Origin: Parapedobacter koreensis
GTDB lineage: Bacteria > Bacteroidota > Bacteroidia > Sphingobacteriales > Sphingobacteriaceae
NCBI RefSeq assembly: GCF_900109365.1
Contig: NZ_FNZR01000004.1
Location: 186,001 to 250,000, forward strand
Reading direction: 5' to 3'
DNA: 64,000 nt
Of the stretch, positions 16,562 to 27,679 are shown in pieces (position 1 is the stretch's first letter; each line of letters starts with the position of its first letter). The notes below the pieces were generated by a model. It was not told where the DNA came from and did no database searches. It saw only the letters and a list, made by a program, of their open reading frames with translations. The position numbers and the translations under genes are program-made.

Positions 16562-18384
16562 TATTTCTTTTTATTGCCCTGCGTTTGCTGTTGGCGCATG
16601 TAATCTTCCATGCGCTGCTGGAATTTTGACTTTTTCTTCTGTGCTTCGGGCTTCTTCTTGTTAGCTTGGATGATGGCCAATATCTTATCGTCATTGACCA
16701 TTTGGCGGATGATGAATTGCTGGCCAAATGTGAATACCGTGGATAGGAAATAGTAGTAATTCAACCCTGCTGGGAAGCTATTCAAGACAAAGAGGAAAAT
16801 CAATGGCATGAAATAACCGATGTACTTCATCTGAGCATTGGCGGCGGCACCTGAGACCGTATTGTTGTACCACGTTGAAAGCAGTGTGGCTACCGTCATC
16901 AAGATACACATCAAGCTGATGTGATCCATGCCAATCAACGGGAGCGCCGGAAAGGTAATGGGCGAATCATAGGTTGAAAGGTCTTTTACCCATAGGAAGC
17001 TTTCACCCCGCAATTCAAACAAATTCGGGAAAAAGAAGAAGAAAGCAATCGTGAAGGGCATCTGTAGCAGCAACGGAATACATCCTCCCAAGGGGTTGAC
17101 ACCGGCCTGTTTATAGAGTTTCAGATATTCCTGCTGCAACAAGGTCGGATTATCGTCTCCCACTTTTTCTTTAATCTGATCCATTTCTGGCTTGAGTACT
17201 CGCATCTTAGCCATGGATACGTATGATCGGTAGGTGAGGGGCGACAATACCAGTTTCAGCATGACCGTCAGAATCAGGATGACCAAACCATAACTCCAAT
17301 TGAAGCTATCCAGGAAGTTGAATACGGGAATAGTAATAAATCGGTTGATCCATTTCATCGGCCCCCAACCCATATCGATCTGTTTCTCCAGCCCATAGCC
17401 ATGTGCCTTCAGTACATTGTATTGGTTGGGCCCAAAGAAGAAATGCATCGGGTAGGTATTGATGTCCTGGCGACTGAAATCAAGGCGGAGGTTGGCCGAA
17501 AACAGTTTGACAATGTGATCGTCCACGCTTGAATATACATTTACCTTGCCGCCATTGAAGCCATTGTCGGCTACGAGTACGTTGGAGAAAAAATGTTGTT
17601 TGAAAGATATCCACTCCACCTTTTCGCCGAGCTCTTCTTCATCGTCCTTTGCCGTGTTGAGGTGATCGACCTCGCCATCTGCGAGGGCATAATACAAGGT
17701 GGATCGCTGGCGCTCGCTACTCATATCCTTTTCCTTTTGGGAAAGGGCTGCTTCCCAGTTGAGCACCAACTGGCTTTCCGTGGGCGCTACTACATCCTGT
17801 AGCCCTTGGGTGACAATGGTGAAACCAAGGTTGTGATCCCCCCCTTTGATGGAATAGATATAGTCGATGTACTTTTCGGGCGCATAAGACAACCGGAAAG
17901 TAATGGAAGCCGAATCTTGCCCCGCCACTTGGATATTATCGCCGTCAGTGGCAAAGTACAGGTCATTGGTAGCGATGTTTTTCCCAGCAGCTGAAAAGAA
18001 GAGGCCGAATTTATTCTGCTCACCCTCAAAGAGCAGGAGTGGCTGGCCGTCATAGGTCGTTTCGTCTTTCAGCTCAACGGACTTCACGCGCCCGCCCTTG
18101 GTACTGATAGTTGCCCGGATGTGCTCGTTTTCGAGGGTGACTACCCTGTCCTCACCCTGGATGGCACCGCCAAACGGACCGCTGAGCAGGGCCGAGTCAA
18201 GGACGGCGGTTTGCTGCGTGGTCGTATCTTGATCTACATGCTCGATGCCTGCCCGTGCCCGGGCAAGCGAATCCTGTAACTGGCGCTCGCGTTTTAATTC
18301 TTCGTCCGAGGGCTGCAATAAATAAAAAGAACCTGCGATAATGACGAAAATTAAAACGAGTCCTGTGATTGAATTTCTATCCAT
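16561..18384 (-). CDS. yidC: Membrane protein insertase YidC
   Basis: A 607-residue YidC/Oxa1 family insertase. It has an N-terminal membrane anchor (SITGLVLIFVIIAGSFYLL), a large periplasmic beta-rich domain (about residues 75-330), and the conserved core of five membrane helices (WSYGLVILILTVMLKLVLSPLTYRSY, GCIPLLLQMPFTIAFFFFF, LNYYYFLSTVFTFGQQFII), with a basic Lys/Gln-rich tail that binds ribosomes. It inserts proteins into the inner membrane with or without Sec. It follows pyrG by 15 bases, a common operon in Bacteroidota. Confidence 0.97.
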   Translation of the reverse strand: MDRNSITGLVLIFVIIAGSFYLLQPSDEELKRERQLQDSLARARAGIEHVDQDTTTQQTAVLDSALLSGPFGGAIQGEDRVVTLENEHIRATISTKGGRVKSVELKDETTYDGQPLLLFEGEQNKFGLFFSAAGKNIATNDLYFATDGDNIQVAGQDSASITFRLSYAPEKYIDYIYSIKGGDHNLGFTIVTQGLQDVVAPTESQLVLNWEAALSQKEKDMSSERQRSTLYYALADGEVDHLNTAKDDEEELGEKVEWISFKQHFFSNVLVADNGFNGGKVNVYSSVDDHIVKLFSANLRLDFSRQDINTYPMHFFFGPNQYNVLKAHGYGLEKQIDMGWGPMKWINRFITIPVFNFLDSFNWSYGLVILILTVMLKLVLSPLTYRSYVSMAKMRVLKPEMDQIKEKVGDDNPTLLQQEYLKLYKQAGVNPLGGCIPLLLQMPFTIAFFFFFPNLFELRGESFLWVKDLSTYDSPITFPALPLIGMDHISLMCILMTVATLLSTWYNNTVSGAAANAQMKYIGYFMPLIFLFVLNSFPAGLNYYYFLSTVFTFGQQFIIRQMVNDDKILAIIQANKKKPEAQKKKSKFQQRMEDYMRQQQTQGNKKK

Positions 18385-18399
18385 TTCTTAATTTATGCA

Positions 18400-20049
<1,650 letters not shown>

Positions 20050-20092
20050 CTACGCCAAAAAAGCTTCGAACATCACGTTTGTGTACGGGATG

Positions 20093-20100
20093 CAAAGATA
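20093..20100 (-). promoter_or_regulatory. TAnnTTTG promoter element for pyrG-yidC
   Basis: CAAAGATA on the plus strand reads TATCTTTG on the minus strand, 74 bases before the pyrG start. The gap 20020-20384 between pyrG and the divergent amidohydrolase gene (365 bases) otherwise shows AT-rich sequence without an open frame worth calling; TAATTTTG at 20274-20281 is a possible element for the plus-strand operon. Confidence 0.5.
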
Positions 20101-20384
20101 CGGTTTTTTGTGGAAATGATAAAAAAAGATTTTCCATGTCACGGAAAACGGCATGGATATAACTGTAAAGAAAATTATCCCAAAATAAGGTGTTTTATAG
20201 CAACAATGTTGTTTTTGTAAGTAACTTTCCTATTACGAAGATATATTTTTATGCTTAAATTGACATAAGCGCCTAATTTTGGTGAAAATCATTCCTTTTA
20301 AGGGGAGCCATCAGGAGTGGCCTTCACAAAACAAGCTAAATACGCTCGTAAGAGCATCGTTACCATTAAAAACAAATTGCTATA

Positions 20385-23300
20385 ATGAAAAAATCATTAC
20401 TTTTCTTTTGTTTCATGCTGATCTCGGGTCTTACCATGGCCCAGGGGACTTTTCCGGTGAACGGTTCACATGACGAACGGCCGCAATTATTTGCATTCAC
20501 CAATGCGACTATCGTGGTAAAAGCGGGCGAGGTGATCCAAAATGGCACCTTATTGGTGGATGGACAGCGTATCGCGGCCTTGGGCAAGGGCCAGGCTGTC
20601 CCCAAAGGCTATGTCACTATCGATTTGCAGGGTAAATTTATCTATCCGTCGTTTATCGACGCATTTAGTGAGTACGGTCAACCCAGGGAGGGCCGGGGTG
20701 GCGGCTCGCAAGGATTCGGCGGCGGACGACAGGCCCAGATTTTTGAGTCGACCAAAAACGGCCCCTATGGCTGGAATGAAGCGATACGTCCGGAGACGGC
20801 AGCTAAAGAGACTTTCACCGTAGATAAGCGGCAAAGTGAAGAATTGAAGAAGATTGGATTCGGTGCGGTACAGTCCGTCGTGCGCGATGGCATTGCTCGC
20901 GGTAGTTCGGTGGTAGCTACTTTGGCCGAGGCACGGGAAAACGAGGTGATCATCCTTCCTGAGGCGGGTGCTCATTATTCGTTCAGCAAAGGCTCGGCAC
21001 GAACCAGTTATCCTTCTTCATTGATGGGAACCATTGCGTTGATACGCCAAACGTACTACGACGGCCAATGGTATGCCAAGCAGCAAGATGAATATAACAT
21101 CTCCTTGGAGGCGTTCAATAAATTGCAATCGTTGCCGCAATTTTTTGAGGTAGACGATATGTTGGATGTTCTCCGGGCTGACAAAATCGCCAAAGAGTTT
21201 GGAAAAAGCTACATCATCAAAGCAGGGGGCAACGAATATCAGCGGATAGCAGATATTAAGGCGACCAATGCCAGCTTGATTGTGCCGCTTAACTTCCCTA
21301 AAGCGTATGATGTGGAGGACCCTGCAGATGCTCGTAATGTGACATTGGCACAGCTGAAGCATTGGGAAATGGCCCCTGCTAATCCAGCGTTGCTGGAAAA
21401 AGCAGGTATTCGTTTCGCCATTTCGTCAATTGGGCTGGACAACCCCCGTGATTTTTGGAGCAACCTGCGTGTCGCCATAGCGAATGGCCTCTCTCCGGAT
21501 TATGCATTGCGTGCGCTTACTGAAGTGCCGGCAGAGATGCTGGGCCTTTCCAGTAAGCTGGGCACGTTGGAAAAAGGTAAACTGGCCAATTTCATTATTG
21601 CCAGCGACACGTTATTCAAGGAAGGTACGGTAATTTACGAGAACTGGGTGCAGGGTAAGAAATTTGTAGCCACAAAAAGCTATGCTAAAAACTTGACGGG
21701 TGAATATGCTACGCAGTTGCCGGGTGTGGGCACAGCGAAATTGTTTGTCAAAGAGAATGATGGCAGGCTGGAAGCGCACCTTACGGTAGGCAACGACACG
21801 ACGGAGACCAAAGTGACTTCTTCCCGCACTGGCGATTTGTTGTCCTTCAGCTTCAATCCAAAAGGACAGCAGGGAAGTACACGAATCAGCGGATACATCG
21901 TCGAGGAGGAACCGCTGGCTTTAAAAGGCGAGGTCGTGCAGCCGGACGGTGCATCATCATCATGGACGGCTACTTACACGGCTGCCTATACCACAAAAAC
22001 GTCGGGCAGGACGCGGCAAGGGGGGAATAAATCGGTTGTTGAAGGCGAGATCCTCTATCCCTTTGTTGCCTATGGCAACAAAACGCTTCCTACAGCCGAG
22101 ACTGTATTGATAAAAAACGCAACGGTGTGGACCAATGAGGCCGATGGCATCCTGGAAAATGCAGACGTATTATTGGCCGGTGGGAAAATTAAAGCCGTGG
22201 GCAAAAATCTATCGGCATCAGGAGCAACGGTAATCGATGGTACGGGAAAACACGTAACGCCGGGTATCATTGATGAGCACTCCCATATTGCTATCAGCCG
22301 GGGGGTCAATGAAGGCTCACACTCCGTTACCTCGGAAGTACGGATAGGTGACGTGCTCAATTCGGAAGATATCAATATTTACCGGCAACTGGCTGGAGGG
22401 GTCACGGCTTCACATCTGTTGCACGGCTCTGCCAACTCCATTGGCGGTCAATCCCAGCTCATCAAATTGCGCTGGGGACAAAACCCCGAAGGACTGAAAT
22501 TTGGCGAGAATGACGGATTCATCAAGTTTGCATTGGGTGAAAACGTAAAGCAAAGTAATTGGGGCATCACAGGTACCCGCTTCCCGCAAACCCGCATGGG
22601 CGTGGAGCAAGTGTTTTACGACGCATTCACACGGGCTAAGGAATATAAGGCACGGATAGCGGCCAACGACCCGGCATTGCGGCGGGATCTGACCCTTGAT
22701 GCCCTGGTGGAGATATTGGACAAAAAGCGATTCATCACTTGCCATTCTTATGTGCAATCGGAAATCAACATGCTGATGCATGTGGGAGACAGCATGGGAT
22801 TCGGGGTGAATACGTTTACCCACATCCTGGAAGGCTACAAGCTGGCCGATGAAATGGCCAGCCGCCAGATTGCCGGGGCTTCTTTTGCCGACTGGTGGGC
22901 CTATAAAATGGAAGTACAGGAGGCGATTCCCTATAATGCTTACCTGATGCATAAGCGGAATGTGCTGACGGCTATTAATTCTGACGACGCCGAGATGGCC
23001 CGCCGGTTGAACCAAGAGGCAGGAAAGGCCGTGAAATACGGCGGAGTGACCGAAGAAGAAGCGCTTAAAATGGTCACACTCAATGTGGCTGAAATCCTTC
23101 ACGTAGCAGATAAGGTAGGAAGCCTCACCCCGGGTAAAGATGCAGATATCGTGATATGGAGCGATAAACCGCTTTCGATCTATGCCAAGGCGGAGAAAAC
23201 ATTCGTCGATGGCGTGAAATATTGGGATCTTAATGAAGATGCCGTGAAACAACAGGCGTTGACAGCGGAGAAGGCACGTCTTATTCGCAAGTCATTGCAG

Positions 23301-23408
23301 GCTAAAGGGAATGGCGGCACTACACAACGGGCCGTTGCCCAACCCAATATGGAATATCATTGCGATACCATCGGCGAAATCGGCGAGTTTGAAGAATACA
23401 TGGATTAA
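20385..23408 (+). CDS. Exported double amidohydrolase-fold protein
   Basis: A 1007-residue protein with signal peptide (MKKSLLFFCFMLISGLTMAQ) and two amidohydrolase regions. The N-terminal copy (about residues 40-450) is degenerate: FIYPSFIDAFSEYG stands where active enzymes have an HxH motif. The C-terminal copy (about 560-980) keeps GKHVTPGIIDEHSHIAISR, with the HxH pair, and FITCHSYVQSEINML, AINSDDAEMARRLNQEAGK and GSLTPGKDADIVIWSDKPL. Likely a periplasmic metal-dependent hydrolase, perhaps a peptidase or imidazolonepropionase relative. It sits 21 bases before a third amidohydrolase-like gene. Confidence 0.85.
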   Translation: MKKSLLFFCFMLISGLTMAQGTFPVNGSHDERPQLFAFTNATIVVKAGEVIQNGTLLVDGQRIAALGKGQAVPKGYVTIDLQGKFIYPSFIDAFSEYGQPREGRGGGSQGFGGGRQAQIFESTKNGPYGWNEAIRPETAAKETFTVDKRQSEELKKIGFGAVQSVVRDGIARGSSVVATLAEARENEVIILPEAGAHYSFSKGSARTSYPSSLMGTIALIRQTYYDGQWYAKQQDEYNISLEAFNKLQSLPQFFEVDDMLDVLRADKIAKEFGKSYIIKAGGNEYQRIADIKATNASLIVPLNFPKAYDVEDPADARNVTLAQLKHWEMAPANPALLEKAGIRFAISSIGLDNPRDFWSNLRVAIANGLSPDYALRALTEVPAEMLGLSSKLGTLEKGKLANFIIASDTLFKEGTVIYENWVQGKKFVATKSYAKNLTGEYATQLPGVGTAKLFVKENDGRLEAHLTVGNDTTETKVTSSRTGDLLSFSFNPKGQQGSTRISGYIVEEEPLALKGEVVQPDGASSSWTATYTAAYTTKTSGRTRQGGNKSVVEGEILYPFVAYGNKTLPTAETVLIKNATVWTNEADGILENADVLLAGGKIKAVGKNLSASGATVIDGTGKHVTPGIIDEHSHIAISRGVNEGSHSVTSEVRIGDVLNSEDINIYRQLAGGVTASHLLHGSANSIGGQSQLIKLRWGQNPEGLKFGENDGFIKFALGENVKQSNWGITGTRFPQTRMGVEQVFYDAFTRAKEYKARIAANDPALRRDLTLDALVEILDKKRFITCHSYVQSEINMLMHVGDSMGFGVNTFTHILEGYKLADEMASRQIAGASFADWWAYKMEVQEAIPYNAYLMHKRNVLTAINSDDAEMARRLNQEAGKAVKYGGVTEEEALKMVTLNVAEILHVADKVGSLTPGKDADIVIWSDKPLSIYAKAEKTFVDGVKYWDLNEDAVKQQALTAEKARLIRKSLQAKGNGGTTQRAVAQPNMEYHCDTIGEIGEFEEYMD

Positions 23409-23429
23409 CGGCTTTCAACTATTAGCGAA

Positions 23430-24740
23430 ATGAAATCAATTATCACATATTTATCAGCAACGGCAACCTTATTGTTGATAACGGTACTGGCCAGCGCGCA
23501 ACCGACCATTTACCCAGCCAAGGTGCAAGACCAACCCATTGCCATCATCGGCGCGACCATCCATGTAGGCGATGGCAAGGTGATAACACAGGGTACATTA
23601 CTTTTCGAACAAGGGAAAATCACTTATGTTGGAGGGGCTACAACCATCTCTGCTGGAACGTTGACCATTGATGCTGCGGGCAAGCATGTTTATCCCGGAT
23701 TTATCGCAACGAATACAAATTTGGGTTTGGTGGAAGTGGAATCTGTGCGGGCAACGATTGACTATGCCGAAGTTGGCGAAAATAATGCGCATGTACGCTC
23801 GTTGATTGCTTACAATACGGATTCCAAAGTCATCAACACCCTGCGCTCAAACGGTATCCTGCTGGCGCAGATCACGCCGCAGGACGGACTCGTATCTGGG
23901 CAGTCATCGATTGTACAGCTGGATGCATGGAACTGGGAAGATGCGGCTTATAAAATCGATGAAGGCATCCATATCAATTGGCCTACCGTACGTTTCGGGC
24001 GTTTCGGTGGAGGCGGGCCTTCCAATCCCGATGCGCAAAAAGAGCAGGTGCAAGCAGAAATTGCCCAATTGGAGGATTACCTTAGCGAGGCAAAGGCATA
24101 TGCTTCATCGGCAGGAGAGTACCCAAGCAATGCGCGCTTCGAAGCCTTTAAGGCGGTGTTTTCCGGTGAACGCAAGGTGTACGTGCATGCAAATCGGGCT
24201 GCAGACATCATTGCAGCAATATCCAGCTTGAAACGACTTGGCATCAAACCGGTATTGGTAGGAGGGGCAGAAGCCCATTTGGTGACCGAATTGCTCAAAG
24301 ATAACCAGGTGCCGGTCATCATCAGGCAGTCACACTCGCTGCCTTATGCGAGTGACGCTGATGTATACCTACCTTATAAACAGGCGAAACTGCTGGCGGA
24401 TGCAGGGATATTGATAGCTTACAGCATAGACGGTTTCTGGCAACAACGTAATCTGCCGTTCATGGCGGGGACGGCAGCGGCTTATGGCTTGGACAAAGAG
24501 CAGGCATTGGCCACAATCACCAGCAATACCGCAAAGATTTTGGGGATTGATAACCGGACAGGTACACTTGAAGTAGGCAAGGATGCCAACGTAATTGTAT
24601 CCAGTGGAGATGCCTTGGATATGCTTGGGAATGACATCGAAAGGGCGTTTATACAAGGACGAGACATCAACCTGGATGACCTGCATAAGCAGCTTTTCGA
24701 GCGTTATGAGTATAAGTATGGATTGATCGAGGACAAATAG
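23430..24740 (+). CDS. Exported amidohydrolase-fold protein, likely non-catalytic
   Basis: A 436-residue protein with a signal peptide (TYLSATATLLLITVLASAQ) and amidohydrolase features: composite beta domain (IAIIGATIHVGDGKVITQGTLLFEQGKITYVGG) and a C-terminal GTLEVGKDANVIVSSGDALD. The metal-binding HxH is replaced (GKHVYPGFIATNTNLGLVE), as in the N-terminal half of the upstream protein. It probably forms a complex with the 1007-residue protein as a structural subunit; that is inference from the operon and the lost residues. Confidence 0.82.
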   Translation: MKSIITYLSATATLLLITVLASAQPTIYPAKVQDQPIAIIGATIHVGDGKVITQGTLLFEQGKITYVGGATTISAGTLTIDAAGKHVYPGFIATNTNLGLVEVESVRATIDYAEVGENNAHVRSLIAYNTDSKVINTLRSNGILLAQITPQDGLVSGQSSIVQLDAWNWEDAAYKIDEGIHINWPTVRFGRFGGGGPSNPDAQKEQVQAEIAQLEDYLSEAKAYASSAGEYPSNARFEAFKAVFSGERKVYVHANRAADIIAAISSLKRLGIKPVLVGGAEAHLVTELLKDNQVPVIIRQSHSLPYASDADVYLPYKQAKLLADAGILIAYSIDGFWQQRNLPFMAGTAAAYGLDKEQALATITSNTAKILGIDNRTGTLEVGKDANVIVSSGDALDMLGNDIERAFIQGRDINLDDLHKQLFERYEYKYGLIEDK

Positions 24741-24869
24741 TTCTTGCCCGCTTTCCATAGGTACTAAGCGGCAGGCTCTTGCTTATGCAGGCCTGCCGCT
24801 CAACGATGGAACTGAAATTTGGTGTGTTGTTTTCTTAGTTAGATCGATTATAAATAATTGATTATTGTC

Positions 24870-24877
24870 TATATTTG
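24870..24877 (+). promoter_or_regulatory. TAnnTTTG promoter element for the HmuY-like gene
   Basis: TATATTTG ends five bases before the ATG at 24882. It also rules out the in-frame start upstream at 24858. The 5' leader would be very short or absent. Confidence 0.45.
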
Positions 24878-24881
24878 CTCT

Positions 24882-25394
24882 ATGAAAACAATATATCCCA
24901 AAGTGGTGTCAATCGTTGTATTGGCACTGACTATGATAACGGTACTTCATGCACAGGAAGCGAAAACCGTGAGCAATATCGACGCTTCATCCAAGACAGC
25001 TTATTTTAGTTTTACCGAAGGCAAGGAAGTCGCTGACGCATCCCAAGATTGGGATATCGCGTTTAACCGCACTACTATCTTGATAAATGGGGGTAGCAGC
25101 GGAACTGGCAAAGCTACTGGTACGCTGTTGAAAGACACCTCCTTTGAAAAAGTGACGAAACAGCCCAGTACAGGCCTTAAGGAAGATACAGAAAGTGAAA
25201 AAGCGATACCTGCTGGAAGTGGCAATGGTTGGTACGAATATGATATGAGCAACCACAGTATCAATCCCATCCCTGGGCGCATTCTGGTTGTCAAGACGTC
25301 GGCTGGCAAATATGTAAAGGTAGAGATCTTGAGCTACTATAATAAATCGAACTCTAATTCAGCAAATTATTCGTTCCGATACAGCTTCCTGTAA
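24882..25394 (+). CDS. HmuY family protein
   Basis: A 170-residue exported protein: signal peptide (PKVVSIVVLALTMITVLHAQ), then the HmuY pattern of a SKTAYFSFTEGKEV strand, SQDWDIAFNRTTILINGG, a WYEYDMSNHSINPIPGRILVVKTSAGKYVKVEILSY block and a final NYSFRYSFL. HmuY of Porphyromonas binds haem for an outer membrane receptor; no such receptor lies nearby, so the ligand here is uncertain. It is monocistronic and ends at a strong hairpin. Confidence 0.82.
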   Translation: MKTIYPKVVSIVVLALTMITVLHAQEAKTVSNIDASSKTAYFSFTEGKEVADASQDWDIAFNRTTILINGGSSGTGKATGTLLKDTSFEKVTKQPSTGLKEDTESEKAIPAGSGNGWYEYDMSNHSINPIPGRILVVKTSAGKYVKVEILSYYNKSNSNSANYSFRYSFL

Positions 25395-25406
25395 AGGGGG
25401 ATATGC

Positions 25407-25454
25407 GGATAAAAAAAGGAAGCTGCCATTTTTGGCAGCTTCCTTTTTTTATCC
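25407..25454. terminator. Bidirectional terminator between HmuY-like gene and rplS
   Basis: A perfect 22-bp stem (25407-25428 with 25433-25454) has a TTTT loop. Its GC-rich tip (GGAAGCTGCCA) is flanked by A7 on one side and T7 on the other, so it should stop transcription in both directions. Confidence 0.92.
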
Positions 25455-25474
25455 GGTATGTGCTCAAAAAAACC

Positions 25475-25822
25475 TTAAACCCTTTTGGATTTAATACGCG
25501 CTGCCTTGCCTGTCAGGCCACGCAGGTAATACAATTTTGAGCGACGTACTTTTCCGTAGCTGTTTACTTCAATCTTCTCAATGTTTGGTGAATTTATGGG
25601 GAAAATACGCTCAACACCTACGCCATTGGAAATCTTGCGCACAGTAAACGTCTGGTTGGCACCGATGCTATTACGTTGGATGACAACACCTTGATAAATT
25701 TGAATACGCTCTTTGTTGCCTTCGCGAATTTTATAGTGAACGCTAACAGTATCCCCGGCTTTAAATGCGGGAACTTCGTTTTGTGTTACCGCTTGCTCTT
25801 CTACAAATTTTACTAAATCCAT
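25475..25822 (-). CDS. rplS: 50S ribosomal protein L19
   Basis: A 115-residue protein matching L19 throughout: [78 protein letters not shown] and [21 protein letters not shown]. It sits at the 30S-50S interface. It is encoded alone here, divergent from tRNA-Pro. Confidence 0.98.
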   Translation of the reverse strand: MDLVKFVEEQAVTQNEVPAFKAGDTVSVHYKIREGNKERIQIYQGVVIQRNSIGANQTFTVRKISNGVGVERIFPINSPNIEKIEVNSYGKVRRSKLYYLRGLTGKAARIKSKRV

Positions 25823-25932
25823 GATTTTGAGTAATTAATGACGATTATTATCCCGTAAAAATCGAGTTGCAATATTAGTGATTATTTTCTGAATAAAAAA
25901 GCCGTTTTTTAAAAAAGAAATATGAACTTGTT

Positions 25933-25962
25933 TTTGGAATTTGGATTTAATTTTTACCTTTG
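25933..25962 (+). promoter_or_regulatory. Promoter of tRNA-Pro
   Basis: TTTG (25933-25936), an 18-base spacer and TACCTTTG (25955-25962) give a good Bacteroidota promoter. The mature tRNA begins 17 bases further on. Confidence 0.65.
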
Positions 25963-25978
25963 CAAACCCTAACGGGAA

Positions 25979-26052
25979 CGGGGTGTAGCGTAGCCCGGTA
26001 TCGCGCCTGCTTTGGGAGCAGGAGGTCGTAGGTTCGAATCCTGCCACCCCGA
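25979..26052 (+). tRNA. tRNA-Pro (anticodon UGG)
   Basis: A 74-base cloverleaf: acceptor arm CGGGGTG/CACCCCG, anticodon arm CCTGC-TTTGGGA-GCAGG with anticodon TGG, and T arm with GGTTCGAATCC. CCA is not encoded. Its last 14 bases plus one form the left attachment core of the integrated element, so the 3' end present today comes from the element. Confidence 0.97.
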
Positions 26053-26053
26053 C
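26039..26053. repeat. attL core of the integrated element
   Basis: TCCTGCCACCCCGAC overlaps the 3' end of tRNA-Pro and recurs exactly at 48690-48704. An integrase gene lies just inside. This is the standard signature of tyrosine-recombinase insertion into a tRNA gene. Confidence 0.9.
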
Positions 26054-26075
26054 AACACTTACACTAAGTAATGTC

Positions 26076-26110
26076 AAAAACCCGCAAATTCTATGGATTT
26101 GCGGGTTTTT
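26076..26110. terminator. Terminator at the left end of the element
   Basis: A perfect 14-bp stem (26076-26089 with 26097-26110) has a 7-base loop and flanking A5 and T-runs. The element thus supplies a terminator to tRNA-Pro, replacing the one displaced to 48716. Confidence 0.88.
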
Positions 26111-26154
26111 TGTTTTTTTCCATACCAATAAACCCCAAAGAAAACCAATCAAGA

Positions 26155-26172
26155 TGTGAGCTATTCGGTGAG
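26155..26172. promoter_or_regulatory. Candidate integrase arm-type site, left end
   Basis: TGTGAGC, five bases, GGTGAG. The same words with the same spacing occur at 48611-48628 near the other end. CTCACC at 26195-26200 is an inverted half-copy. These are likely sites for the integrase N-terminal arm-binding domain. Confidence 0.5.
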
Positions 26173-26351
26173 TGATTTTTATACCTTAATTTTACTCACC
26201 TATTAGCATATAATTATCTGTATATCAATTTATTGTATGCAATAATTTTGATGCTGTTTGCTCTTGTTTGATACCCTTTTGAATGCACATAGGTGGGCAG
26301 TGTGTAAGGAACCGTGCAAAAGTGTATCAGTTAAACAAAAAATAGATTGGT

Positions 26352-27584
26352 ATGAAAAGTAGGAACACCTTTGGAATCCACTTCGTCTTGCGGATTCCCA
26401 AACAACAGAAAAACGGCATGGCAACGGTGTACGCAAGGATAACCGTGAACGGGCGCAGGTCTGAAATCTCGCTTAAAAAGAAAGTAGCCCCAAAGGATTG
26501 GGATGATGCGAAGGGCAGGGCAAAAGGCAAGCGTGAGGAAATCCAAAAGCTGAACAGCCACATCGAAAGGGTGCGGACACTCATTGCGGACGGTTACCAC
26601 GAATTGGTGCAACAGCGTAAGACTATGACGGTTGATGCGGTCAAATCTCTTTTTCTCGGAACGGCAGAGGACACCATGACCCTACGCAAACTTGTAGAGT
26701 ATCACAATAGGGAAACGGCACACAAACTTGCACATGGTACATTGAAAAACTACCATACCACGCAACGGTACATCGAGAAATTCCTCAAAGAGAAATACAG
26801 GCGGAACGATATTGCACTATCCGAACTTAATTACAGGTTTATCATGGACTTTGAGAGTTACCTGCAAAAGTACCAACCGAAAGACCACCACAAACCATTG
26901 GGCAACAATGGTATCATGAAGCACATTGAGCGGTTTCGCAAGATGGTCAACATGGCTATAATGATGGACTGGCTTGCGAAAGACCCTTTTGCCAAATACA
27001 GGCTCCACTTTGATAAAGTGGAAAGGGGGCATCTAACACAACAGGAACTGGACATATTGGCTGATAGGACTTTTTCAATCGAACGGCTGCAATCGGTGCT
27101 TGATATGTTCCTGTTCAGTTGTTACACAGGGTTGGCCTATATTGACTTGGTCAACCTCATGCCCGAAAACATCGTGAAAGGCATCGATGGCGGGGATTGG
27201 TTGGTGACACACAGGCAGAAAACGGAAACGGTCGTCAAAGTGCCCCTTTTGCCGCAGGCATCCACACTCATATTGAAGTACCAAGACCACCCGAAAGCAT
27301 CCAACGGCGGTACGTTGTTCCCCGTCATATCCAACCAACGGATGAACGGCTACCTAAAGGAAATAGCGGATATTTGCGGAATCAACAAAACGCTTACATT
27401 CCATATCGCACGGCACACCTTTGCCACCACGGTCACATTGAGCAACGGCGTACCCATCGAATCGGTGAGCAAGATGCTCGGACACACGAGCATCCGAACC
27501 ACGCAGATTTATGCGAAAGTGGTGGAACATAAGTTAAGCGAGGATATGCAGAACCTAAGGGAGCGTATGGCATCGGGAAGCTGA
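26352..27584 (+). CDS. Tyrosine recombinase / integrase
   Basis: A 410-residue site-specific integrase of the Bacteroidota conjugative-transposon type. Domains: arm-binding N-terminus (residues 1-95), SAM-like core-binding domain (about 100-205) and catalytic domain (about 215-405). Catalytic residues visible are the HIARHTFATT block (His, Arg, His), LGHTSIRTTQIYAKV with the second-last His and nucleophile Tyr. The first conserved Arg is replaced in CYTGLAYIDL; a similar change is known in IntDOT. It stands 299 bases from the tRNA-Pro attachment core and should catalyse integration and excision there. Confidence 0.93.
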   Translation: MKSRNTFGIHFVLRIPKQQKNGMATVYARITVNGRRSEISLKKKVAPKDWDDAKGRAKGKREEIQKLNSHIERVRTLIADGYHELVQQRKTMTVDAVKSLFLGTAEDTMTLRKLVEYHNRETAHKLAHGTLKNYHTTQRYIEKFLKEKYRRNDIALSELNYRFIMDFESYLQKYQPKDHHKPLGNNGIMKHIERFRKMVNMAIMMDWLAKDPFAKYRLHFDKVERGHLTQQELDILADRTFSIERLQSVLDMFLFSCYTGLAYIDLVNLMPENIVKGIDGGDWLVTHRQKTETVVKVPLLPQASTLILKYQDHPKASNGGTLFPVISNQRMNGYLKEIADICGINKTLTFHIARHTFATTVTLSNGVPIESVSKMLGHTSIRTTQIYAKVVEHKLSEDMQNLRERMASGS

Positions 27585-27679
27585 ACAGACCACCTTTCCT
27601 GAAAATCCATTAAATTCAGTAAATTTGTTAGAGGCAGTTATAACAGGCTGTCTCTTTTTTATTTCAAAAATGATTTGCC

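Noticed and set aside
22410-23252. 280-codon open frame on the minus strand
   Set aside because: It is antisense to the conserved C-terminal amidohydrolase domain and shows no protein family features.
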